DNA from: Rothia sp. SD9660Na
GTDB lineage: Bacteria > Actinomycetota > Actinomycetes > Actinomycetales > Micrococcaceae
Length of the DNA stretch: 64,000 nucleotides
NCBI RefSeq assembly: GCF_030064065.1
Contig: NZ_CP125946.1
Span: forward strand, 1,860,001-1,924,000
Direction: 5' to 3'
Under the pieces are notes generated by a model, which had not been told where the DNA came from, did no database searches, and saw only the letters and a program-made list of their open reading frames with translations. Every line of letters begins with the position of its first letter. The stretch's first letter is position 1. Of this stretch, positions 19,237 to 27,089 are shown piece after piece. The translations under genes were made by a program, and so were the position numbers.

Positions 19237-20127
19237 ATGACAGAACCCTCAGGAACAGATCATCAAATATCAAAACAAAATCACCAATATAACGATTTAC
19301 CGTTAAATGTACGCATTCATCTAAGTCATGCTCATCTGCAGTATCTTGCGACTGCATCTTCTAGCGATATCCTACATATCAAAGGATATATCTATGGAAC
19401 TGACACATACCCAACGACAAGAGCAAGTTCAGATGTTGACCTATTGGTACGCCCGGAACATGTTGAGAAATTTGTAGAATCCGCAGTAAGCGCCGGGTGG
19501 CAGATTCTTACTACTTTTGAAACTGGATCAGACTATCATCATGCCATGACCATATATCATCCTACTTGGGGCCTAGCAGATATCCATAGAGCTTTTCCCG
19601 GCATCGGTTTGGATGCGACACAAGCTTTTAACCGGCTTTGGGAAAAACGCAGAATAAAAACAATAGCAAATGCAGAGTGTTTAACTACCTCGCTTACTGA
19701 TTCCCGTATTATTGTTTACGTTCATGCTGCTAGATCTACAAGTAAGCATAAACCAGATGTAGAGTATCTTAATGAGATACTCTCCTGGGAGGAAAAGAAA
19801 GAAATAGAAAAAAGAGTCGCAGAGATTGAAGCTGATTTAGCATTTGCCGCCGCTACAGGAACAATTGACAAATATTCAAAGCATCCTGACTACCTTTTTT
19901 GGAAAACAGCTTCACAAGAAACATCGAGCATTACACGATGGTATGCCAGGATTAAAAGCGCACCATCTTTACAACAAAAAATTAAAACAATTTTTAATAT
20001 TTTCCTAGTAAACCGAGATCATTTAGCTATGGAACTTGGGCATCAGCCAACTCGACAAGAAGTGCGACAAAAATTTTTTACCCGCTTCAAAGAATTGGCA
20101 AAAACACTGAGAAAAAAAGGGAAGTAA
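19237..20127 (+). CDS. Nucleotidyltransferase family protein (NTP_transf_5-like)
   Basis: 296 aa, cytoplasmic. The polymerase-beta-like core is visible: KGYIYGTDTYP, then RASSDVDLLV with the metal-binding DxD near residues 65-67, and a later WGLADIHRAFPGI segment with a third acidic residue. This fits the uncharacterised nucleotidyltransferase family PF14907. In lasso-peptide and some other RiPP clusters this family is found next to PqqD-like proteins, and here a PqqD-like gene follows with no gap (stop TAA, then ATG). The target is unknown. The gene is AT-richer than the rml and housekeeping genes, consistent with transfer. Confidence 0.78.
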   Translation: MTEPSGTDHQISKQNHQYNDLPLNVRIHLSHAHLQYLATASSSDILHIKGYIYGTDTYPTTRASSDVDLLVRPEHVEKFVESAVSAGWQILTTFETGSDYHHAMTIYHPTWGLADIHRAFPGIGLDATQAFNRLWEKRRIKTIANAECLTTSLTDSRIIVYVHAARSTSKHKPDVEYLNEILSWEEKKEIEKRVAEIEADLAFAAATGTIDKYSKHPDYLFWKTASQETSSITRWYARIKSAPSLQQKIKTIFNIFLVNRDHLAMELGHQPTRQEVRQKFFTRFKELAKTLRKKGK

Positions 20128-20418
20128 ATGTACCAACGAAGCACATCGACTGCTTTCTTATACAGCTCTGACATGAGTTCAGTAGAGATCGAGAATGAAA
20201 TTGTTTACGTCGCTAACGTAGAAAAATCACAAATCTATACCTTAGATGGAGTTGGCCTAATAATCTGGGAGTTGCTTGAAACCCCACTATCCCTTACAGC
20301 TCTAGTCACAGAAATTTCAGAAATATACGATGTAAGCAGAAAAATAATCGAGGAAAGTATATCATCGTTTCTCATAGCCCTCATAGATCAAGGACTTATC
20401 GAGAAAATGAATGATTAA
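20128..20418 (+). CDS. PqqD-family protein (RiPP recognition element-like)
   Basis: 96 aa. It shows the PqqD-like pattern: an N-terminal beta hairpin (IENEIVYVANVEKSQIYTL), the DGVGLIIWELLETPLSL segment, then a winged-helix-like C-terminal half. PqqD-like domains bind leader peptides in RiPP pathways, and diverged members occur in polysaccharide loci with unknown roles. Good Shine-Dalgarno (AAGGGAAG) overlapping the end of the upstream gene. No precursor peptide, protease or cyclase gene is evident nearby: the next gene is convergent and the gap is only 49 nt. Confidence 0.8.
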   Translation: MYQRSTSTAFLYSSDMSSVEIENEIVYVANVEKSQIYTLDGVGLIIWELLETPLSLTALVTEISEIYDVSRKIIEESISSFLIALIDQGLIEKMND

Positions 20419-20467
20419 TCTCCAATTTACGATTACATAGTCAAGAGACTAATAAAAATTAATAGTC

Positions 20468-21607
20468 CTATAGAGCTTCAATTTTACCCTTGATTTCAGC
20501 TATAAATCGCTCTTCTGAAAATTTTTGAACGTACTCTTTAATAGCGAATGGATCAAAATCTTCGGGCGTGAACCTATCTACAGCCTGACGGATCAGCTCT
20601 GCTGTCGGTGCCTCAATAAAAGTTCCGTTCAATCCTTCAACGATAGTGTCAAGAAATCCTCCGGCCTTTAGAGCAATAGTTGGCTTGCCGAAGGATCCTC
20701 CTTCAAGAGGGGTAATGCCAAAGTCCTCGTGAGAAATAGCCAGTAAAGCTGTAGAATTAGCATACGCATACCTCATCTGCGCATCGCTTATATGAGATGC
20801 AAAAGCAATATTTGAGTCGCTTATGGCTTTAAGATCTTCTTTCATTGGCCCTGCCCCAATGACTAGAAGTTGCTTATTACTCCCAGAAAACGCTTTAACC
20901 GCATGCTGTATATTTTTATATGGCAATAATCGGGATACAATCAAATAATACCCCTGATCCATAAATTCTTCTAGACCTTTTATTTTAGCATGTTCACCAT
21001 CTTCTTTGACCGAAAATGGGGGATAAATAATATCTACTGTTTTCCCATAAACATTATGGATTCTGTCCTTGATCGTTGTTGAATTTGCAACATAATTAGG
21101 CTGTTTTGCGGCGGCCCGCTGATCCCAAAAAAGTAGAAAAGGTCGCAAAATTCTGAGAGCTATTGAGACCAAGGGGTTAGCAGCATCTCCTAAATACTGA
21201 TCAGTAAGATAAATCCAGCGAGCTGGGGAATGACAATAAACTAAAGTTTTTTTCGGTAGATTAAAACCATGCGCCCACCCCGTGGAAGAAGCTATAACGA
21301 TATCCGCTTTAGGACGTAAAAAGCTTGAGAAAAGGGGAAGAAATGGCAGGGCAAGACGGTGGTCTTTTCTAAAGAGCGAAATTCGATTAAGTGGCGACGT
21401 GATTACCTTACAATTTTTAAAATCCGGATAGGTCTTCTCCGGATCATAAAGAGTAGTATAAATCGTTGCCTCTGGAAAAGCATGATGCAAGGCAAGGACT
21501 ACACGTTCCGCACCACCTCGTTGGGTAAGATAATCATGTGCAATAGCGATCTCTGGTATTTTTTCTTGCTTTTTAAAATTTCCAAGTATTCGATTGAATA
21601 GATTCAT
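20468..21607 (-). CDS. Glycosyltransferase family 4
   Basis: 379 aa, GT-B fold. N-terminal acceptor half contains IAIAHDYLTQRGGAERV; the C-terminal donor half has LIVSRLLPYKN and the E-x7-E type site in SHEDFGITPLEGGSFGKP. Retaining enzyme, soluble or peripheral. Last gene of the long minus-strand operon, converging on the PqqD-like gene; no clear terminator could be assigned in the 49-nt gap. Confidence 0.88.
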   Translation of the reverse strand: MNLFNRILGNFKKQEKIPEIAIAHDYLTQRGGAERVVLALHHAFPEATIYTTLYDPEKTYPDFKNCKVITSPLNRISLFRKDHRLALPFLPLFSSFLRPKADIVIASSTGWAHGFNLPKKTLVYCHSPARWIYLTDQYLGDAANPLVSIALRILRPFLLFWDQRAAAKQPNYVANSTTIKDRIHNVYGKTVDIIYPPFSVKEDGEHAKIKGLEEFMDQGYYLIVSRLLPYKNIQHAVKAFSGSNKQLLVIGAGPMKEDLKAISDSNIAFASHISDAQMRYAYANSTALLAISHEDFGITPLEGGSFGKPTIALKAGGFLDTIVEGLNGTFIEAPTAELIRQAVDRFTPEDFDPFAIKEYVQKFSEERFIAEIKGKIEAL

Positions 21608-21621
21608 CAGATATCCCCGAA

Positions 21622-22572
21622 TTAAAAAATGACCTTTGCACGGTTAGGGTATTTAATCCCTGCTAAACTGGCACTCTCGATTATGAGAGCCATAAATTTT
21701 TCTGCAATATTTTGAGGTAGCTTATCAGCTACAGAATCAATTGTAGAACCGAACCATTGCGTTGTTTTCTCAGTGCTCATAGAAGCTAGGAAGCGGACAC
21801 AAATGCCCCATATTCCTTGTGGATTAGGTTCAGGAATTACTCCTTGACCATGTTTTTCTACAAATATTTGACGTGAAGCACCAGAATGCAGAGCACGGCG
21901 CGCTCGGCCAGCAGTTGTTGTTGCTGCGATGAAATGGTTGACCTCTAGATCAGGTGAGAGAACAAGTTCTATCCCTGCTTTATACAGCATGTAGCCCATG
22001 TCAACATCTTCCCAGCCATACCTACGATAACGTTGATCGTATCCACCAATTTTCGCAAAAGTAGCAGCTGACATAGAACAGTTGGCTGCCCAATAGTGCC
22101 AGATTTGATCAGCTGATGCAGTATACGCCTCTTCACGAAATTTTTTATCTCGGTAATAGCCGTAGGCGCGAGCATGAGGGGTATTAGGGAATTTATTATG
22201 CACAAGCCCCATTACACCAACCTCTCTATCCCCCGCGTGGTAAGAGATATGCTGAGCAATGTAATCGGACTTAACTTGAATATCATCGTCACAGCGGATA
22301 ATAATCTCAGCATCAGCTGAATTATATCCAGCGTTAAGAGCGGAAACTCTTCCCTGATTCTCCTCAAAAACAATGAGTTCAATATTTAGCTTACCAGAAT
22401 CAATATATTCTTGAACAATATTAGCAGAATTATCAATATCCCCATCGACTACTACAATAACTTGAAAGTTTTTCTCAGTTTGCTGAGAGAGAGAGTCAAG
22501 CGGGTAATGAAGTTTAGCCGAGCCCCCTCTTGTTGGAATAATAACTGCAGCTTTATACTGATATTGTTTCAT
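21622..22572 (-). CDS. Glycosyltransferase family 2
   Basis: 316 aa. GT-A start AAVIIPTRGG and a metal site at IIRCDDDIQV. A C-terminal GWEDVDMGYML motif resembles the catalytic ED of polymerising and galactofuranosyl GT2 enzymes. Lies 14 nt upstream of the GT4 gene at 20468 in the same operon. Sugar specificity is not predictable. Confidence 0.87.
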   Translation of the reverse strand: MKQYQYKAAVIIPTRGGSAKLHYPLDSLSQQTEKNFQVIVVVDGDIDNSANIVQEYIDSGKLNIELIVFEENQGRVSALNAGYNSADAEIIIRCDDDIQVKSDYIAQHISYHAGDREVGVMGLVHNKFPNTPHARAYGYYRDKKFREEAYTASADQIWHYWAANCSMSAATFAKIGGYDQRYRRYGWEDVDMGYMLYKAGIELVLSPDLEVNHFIAATTTAGRARRALHSGASRQIFVEKHGQGVIPEPNPQGIWGICVRFLASMSTEKTTQWFGSTIDSVADKLPQNIAEKFMALIIESASLAGIKYPNRAKVIF

Positions 22573-22589
22573 TATCAGACCTTCTAAAT

Positions 22590-23678
22590 CTAGAATTGAT
22601 GAATATTATATTTTGTGCTATGTTTTGCGCGGTAGGATTTTCCACGCGGCAGATCAAAAATCCAACTGGTTTGTCGATAAAATACAGTCGCACAGATAAA
22701 GGGAAGCCCTACCCCCCCAATAAGACTTACTGCTCCAATAATCCAGGGGTCTTGAACTCCTACCTTCATCAAAAGAATTCTGAGAGTAGGAGTAAACAAT
22801 AAGTGCATAAGATAAATTTGAAGAGAATAAGTACCTATAACTTCAAGGAAACTCATACGGACACTTCGAGAAAGAAGATTCCCCCAAAGGAGTAAAGAGA
22901 CAATCCCTAAGCAACTTACTAACATGCCAAGAATTTTACTCTCTAGGGTAATTTCAGCATCCAATAACGTTGGAATAGTAAGATGATTAGCAACACTAAT
23001 CAGAACTACAAAAATTATAGAAACAGTTAAAGCCAAAGGAAGAAGCAAAGCGGATTTTACTGAATCCAGGTTTTTAACTCTTTCTGTTCCTATGAGAGCC
23101 CCTATCACTGCAAAAATAGCGATGGCGATACCTCTACGATAAAATTCGGGATAGTCTACTCCCCAAGAAATCCAGCTAATGATTGAGAATAGACAGATTG
23201 AGCTCATTGCCCTTGCAACTGAGCGCCAAGGTTTAAGTAATATAAGTGTTGTATAAATCACTATCATCCAAGGAAGGTACCAAAGATGAGCTAACGGATA
23301 TACAATGTTTAAAACATCAAACCAGCTAGTTTCCCCATTTGAAAAACGAGCACCAAAGACCTCAAAACTGCCCTGGATTAGCGTCCATACTAGGTACAGG
23401 TAAAGAAATAGCCAAATGCGGAGTCCTGCATATGCCCAGCTCTGCCTTTTTTCCCATGCAGATGGAATATTGAGCCCAAAAAGAAAAGCAAAAAGAGGCA
23501 TATGCACTAGATAAAGTAAAGTGTGAAGAGCCCGAAAGAATTCTGGATCTTTATTAGTTAGACCAGCTTGCATCAGACCGATATTAATATGGCCCATCAC
23601 GACAGCAATAATAGCTAGCCCCCGTAAGGCGTCAAGCCAATAGACTCGCGATGTTTCTGTTCGACGGTGGGATGACAT
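22590..23678 (-). CDS. Acyltransferase 3 family membrane protein
   Basis: 362 aa with about ten transmembrane helices. The N-terminal WLDALRGLAIIAVVMGHI matches the acyltransferase 3 family (PF01757), with the catalytic His after the first helix. Members O-acetylate surface sugars or polymers. In this operon it probably decorates the repeat unit. Ends 17 nt before the GT2 gene and follows the GT4 gene by 2 nt. Confidence 0.85.
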   Translation of the reverse strand: MSSHRRTETSRVYWLDALRGLAIIAVVMGHINIGLMQAGLTNKDPEFFRALHTLLYLVHMPLFAFLFGLNIPSAWEKRQSWAYAGLRIWLFLYLYLVWTLIQGSFEVFGARFSNGETSWFDVLNIVYPLAHLWYLPWMIVIYTTLILLKPWRSVARAMSSICLFSIISWISWGVDYPEFYRRGIAIAIFAVIGALIGTERVKNLDSVKSALLLPLALTVSIIFVVLISVANHLTIPTLLDAEITLESKILGMLVSCLGIVSLLLWGNLLSRSVRMSFLEVIGTYSLQIYLMHLLFTPTLRILLMKVGVQDPWIIGAVSLIGGVGLPFICATVFYRQTSWIFDLPRGKSYRAKHSTKYNIHQF

Positions 23679-23680
23679 AG

Positions 23681-24730
23681 TTAGACTAGCTGTTCTAGAA
23701 CTTTCTTAACTCCATTTTTACCAGCTTCTGGCGAGAAGTTTTCATACCAGCGCCAATAGTTATCAGTGACAATTTTTTGAAGACGATTAGAAGAAGAAGT
23801 GAGATTTTGTGCCAAGTCGAGAAGCCCCCACTCAATATCTTTGGCATTGCCTCTTTCAACTATCCAGGGATATTCTTCTCCTACTATAGAAGGTAGCGCA
23901 CCTGAGCGAGTAACTAAAAGAGGTACCTTTGCACTCATAGCTTCAGCAGCGACTAGTCCAAAAGGCTCATCCCATTGAGAAGGCATAGCGACACAATCTA
24001 CCTGAGCAAAAAAGTCAGCGGGCTCAGTCCATCCTAGGGTTACAAGATTGTCTTCCAGTTTCTCTAAAGAATCGGTAACTCTGTCTCTGGTTCCATCACT
24101 CACGAATCGTGCTTCTCCCCCAATGACAAGCTTGAATCTAAAATTATTTTGGCTCTGGTTGAGATGATAAATCGCTTGCGCGAGTAAGTCCGTACCTTTG
24201 ATCTCAGAAACTCGTCCAAGAAAACCCACAGTAATGTTTTGAGGGTCTCTATTATGAGACATCGGAGTTGTTGAAACTTCCGAAACCCAGTTAGGTAAGA
24301 CTATAGTCCCAGATATTTTTTCTGACATAAATTCGCTTGGAACTAGGGTGCCAAGAGCTCCTCGAGAAGAAATTTTTGCTGCGAACTTTTGAAGCCGCTG
24401 CGGTAACTGGTGTAAGTGTACGATACGAGGGCCTAACCCCGCTGTTGCAAAAGCAGGTACTAGGCCATTGCACCATAATAAATTTTGTCTATTTCGGTAG
24501 CGCCATAAGCGGAGTTGAGCCACGTATGATTTACGGTTATGAGCTGGAAGGATAACAGTCGAGAATCCTTCATCCTTCGCGGCTTCGATAAGTTCGTTAG
24601 GAGATGTAGGCCCCACGATGGTGACAGACTTACCCAGAGCACGAAGAGCACGCGCAATGTTGAGGAGCATTACCTCTCCTCCGCCTATATCCCCGTTATT
24701 AGTGGCAATAAAAATATTCTTCATCTTCAT
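23681..24730 (-). CDS. Glycosyltransferase family 4
   Basis: 349 aa GT-B enzyme. The N-terminus NIFIATNNGDIGGGEVMLLNI has the glycine-rich acceptor loop; donor half GFLGRVSEIKGTDLL and the catalytic-region SQWDEPFGLVAAEAM. A strong AAAGGAGG precedes the ATG at 24730. Likely adds one sugar of the repeat unit. Confidence 0.88.
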   Translation of the reverse strand: MKMKNIFIATNNGDIGGGEVMLLNIARALRALGKSVTIVGPTSPNELIEAAKDEGFSTVILPAHNRKSYVAQLRLWRYRNRQNLLWCNGLVPAFATAGLGPRIVHLHQLPQRLQKFAAKISSRGALGTLVPSEFMSEKISGTIVLPNWVSEVSTTPMSHNRDPQNITVGFLGRVSEIKGTDLLAQAIYHLNQSQNNFRFKLVIGGEARFVSDGTRDRVTDSLEKLEDNLVTLGWTEPADFFAQVDCVAMPSQWDEPFGLVAAEAMSAKVPLLVTRSGALPSIVGEEYPWIVERGNAKDIEWGLLDLAQNLTSSSNRLQKIVTDNYWRWYENFSPEAGKNGVKKVLEQLV

Positions 24731-24745
24731 TGCCTCCTTTCTCCT

Positions 24746-25951
24746 CTACTTGGGTAGTCTTTCCTTTTTAGGTATCGCAGTAAGCGATAAAGCATAACCG
24801 ACAGCGAATGCCCAGGGAATCGTAAGCATTACTTCTCCCAGTCGCCAACTACATACAGCAAGGAAAACAGTAGCAGCTTCTGCTGTCAGGTTCCTTTCTG
24901 AAGTTTGTTGTTCGCCCTTCTGCTTCCAAACAAAAACTGCCAAAAAGGTAATCCCCAAAATAGCAATAGTCCATGGCCAGCCACCTTCAACAAATAGCGT
25001 CCAATATGAATTATGGAAGTACATGTCTTCGCCATTTGGCAGAATTACCGTTGCTTGCCCGAAGCCTAGCCCATTCCATGGAGCAGATGATGTTTTTTCC
25101 CAAGCAATAGTATCAATAAGATCTCGATACCAGTCTGTACCAGTACGATCTCCGAACACTTCACTATCTGCAAAATTTGCCTGCATCCATTCGAAAAGCC
25201 AACCGCAGAAAAAACCTAATACAACTTTAACCACCAAGTTAGCTTTTTGCGCAAATAGAATCCAAAGCACGCCAATAATAAAGGCTCCCATACTAGTGCG
25301 TGAACCCGTTTCAAATAGTAGAGGCAAAGCAAATAGTGAAATTATCACTCTCTGCCAATTTTTAGTGAAAATTCCAAATAATATCAATGGGATTATCCCA
25401 TGATACATCCCGGCCACGTTCTTATCGTGCAACCAGCCGGTCAGATTTCCACCGTAGTTATCCGGAGCTATCCCTGCATAAAATGCTGCTGCATTGACCA
25501 ACATGCCACAACTGAGCCCGAGTATAAGAGACTTAAAATGGATTCTCTTATCTGCGATAAGAATCGCTAGCATCAAGACAATTAAAATTCGACTTGCTCG
25601 GCGCATAGCGTCTTCTGAGGTTGATACTCCCACCGTGATAGATGATAAAACTACGAAACTCAGCGCAAGCATGAATGCTGCGATGAAAACACCTAGTTTA
25701 GGAACTTCGTATGCAGATGCTTTAGTAAGTCTTATAACGATTAGTAGAACTGCAATAGCCACATTAAGAGGAAACACAATAACTGGAACAGCTACACCAG
25801 CAGTCACCATCAGCGAACCCAAGATAAATTCTAGAACTACAAGTGACCCAGTCCCCTGAACCGTTAGTTGGGTTTCCCGAGAGAGACTTTTCTGAAATCT
25901 GTTAATTCTCTCTTCTAGAGAATCAGCTGGTTGGTGAGTTGTACTAACCAT
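24746..25951 (-). CDS. O-antigen polymerase/ligase-like (Wzy) membrane protein
   Basis: 401 aa with about eleven hydrophobic helices and a large extracytoplasmic loop (residues ~265-315, GLGFGQATVILPNGEDMYFHNS) that fits the Wzy/WaaL superfamily. The HN after the loop and the upstream ETGSRTSMGAF are typical. It is the candidate polymerase for the second polysaccharide. Its start overlaps the stop of the upstream GT4 gene by 8 nt. Confidence 0.8.
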   Translation of the reverse strand: MVSTTHQPADSLEERINRFQKSLSRETQLTVQGTGSLVVLEFILGSLMVTAGVAVPVIVFPLNVAIAVLLIVIRLTKASAYEVPKLGVFIAAFMLALSFVVLSSITVGVSTSEDAMRRASRILIVLMLAILIADKRIHFKSLILGLSCGMLVNAAAFYAGIAPDNYGGNLTGWLHDKNVAGMYHGIIPLILFGIFTKNWQRVIISLFALPLLFETGSRTSMGAFIIGVLWILFAQKANLVVKVVLGFFCGWLFEWMQANFADSEVFGDRTGTDWYRDLIDTIAWEKTSSAPWNGLGFGQATVILPNGEDMYFHNSYWTLFVEGGWPWTIAILGITFLAVFVWKQKGEQQTSERNLTAEAATVFLAVCSWRLGEVMLTIPWAFAVGYALSLTAIPKKERLPK

Positions 25952-27089
25952 CCGCTAATACCTCCCCATATTTTTGGCTAATGTTTTTTGTCATCTGGGA
26001 AGTAGAATCCCATGAGAAGGAAGTATCCCTTACACTCAGGTTTTCACGGTAACCAAGAATTTTATCAGCCGCTGCTTCTACTATCTGCTGGCGGTTTTCA
26101 GAGGTTAAAGCAGGAACCATCTCAGCAGGAGCTAGCTGCTCGGGGTTTCCTCCCATAGCAGTCGCAAGTACTTTAAGTCCACCAGCCTTCGCCTCCAACA
26201 AGGTATAAGAATTATTCTCGGCAATTGAGAGCTGTACTAGGACGTCATTGCGGCCCATGACCTCAAAGGGGTCATTGAAGCCTGAAAAGAAAACGTTCGA
26301 TTCAATACCTAGTCGCTTAACCTGTTCTTTAAGATCTTCTAGGCATTCACCCTTACCAGCAATTTCAAGCTGTGCGGTGGAATCCTTTTCAAGTACCAGT
26401 GCAAAGGCATCGATGAGTACATCAATTTTTTTCTCAGGAGCTAACCGTGCCATTGACACTACCCGTAACACGCCGGGCTCCCCTGGTACTCGCTTTTCCT
26501 CGACCTTTTGAGCAACAGTATCTAAGTCAACACCATTAGGAATCACCGTCACATCTTTGGCGCCCCACTTCTTACCCATTTGTACAGAGTTGAAACGCGA
26601 AACAGCAATTTTGCCATCAGTAAACCATAGACGTACGCGGTGTACTAATTCCATTATTTTCTGCTGACGTACAGTTTCGTGGTACACAAGATCGTCAACT
26701 GCGATTCCATGTTCCGTGCTAATAAGCTTGGGTGCACAAACCTTACCTTGCACGACGTGCCGCGCTTTGCGAGCATTCACTACGGCAACAGCAATAACAT
26801 CTGCATACGCAAGATGAGTATGAACTATCGCAGGCTGGATTTCCCCAATAATACGGTCTAGAGCAACGAATGACTTCTTAAAACCAAAGTCAGGCCCAAA
26901 TTCACCGGTTCGTACGTCTACACCCATGTTTACTAGGTGCTCTGACAGCTCACCTTCTGGGCAGAAAAAGACCAGGTTATACCCGGGGATTCCATTACGG
27001 GCAATATCTACTAGATGCCGGGCCACACCTGCAAAGTCAGGCACCGGCATACACAGTAGAACAGTCGGAGGAGTCGAGTTTACAGCCAC
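25944..27089 (-). CDS. Glycosyltransferase family 4
   Basis: 381 aa. GT-B features: ARHLVDIARNG near the N-terminus, HTHLAYADVIA, donor half VSMARLAPEKKIDVLIDAF and SIAENNSYTLLEAKAGG. GTG start lies inside the end of the NeuB-fusion gene, so translation is coupled. Position right after the nonulosonate genes makes it part of the same repeat-unit assembly. Confidence 0.88.
   Translation of the reverse strand: MAVNSTPPTVLLCMPVPDFAGVARHLVDIARNGIPGYNLVFFCPEGELSEHLVNMGVDVRTGEFGPDFGFKKSFVALDRIIGEIQPAIVHTHLAYADVIAVAVVNARKARHVVQGKVCAPKLISTEHGIAVDDLVYHETVRQQKIMELVHRVRLWFTDGKIAVSRFNSVQMGKKWGAKDVTVIPNGVDLDTVAQKVEEKRVPGEPGVLRVVSMARLAPEKKIDVLIDAFALVLEKDSTAQLEIAGKGECLEDLKEQVKRLGIESNVFFSGFNDPFEVMGRNDVLVQLSIAENNSYTLLEAKAGGLKVLATAMGGNPEQLAPAEMVPALTSENRQQIVEAAADKILGYRENLSVRDTSFSWDSTSQMTKNISQKYGEVLADG

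Noticed and set aside
19237..20418. Lasso-peptide or other RiPP cluster
   Set aside because: No precursor peptide, leader protease, cyclase, radical-SAM enzyme or ABC exporter is nearby; the 49-nt gap after the PqqD-like gene and the 106 nt before the pair cannot hold a credible precursor.
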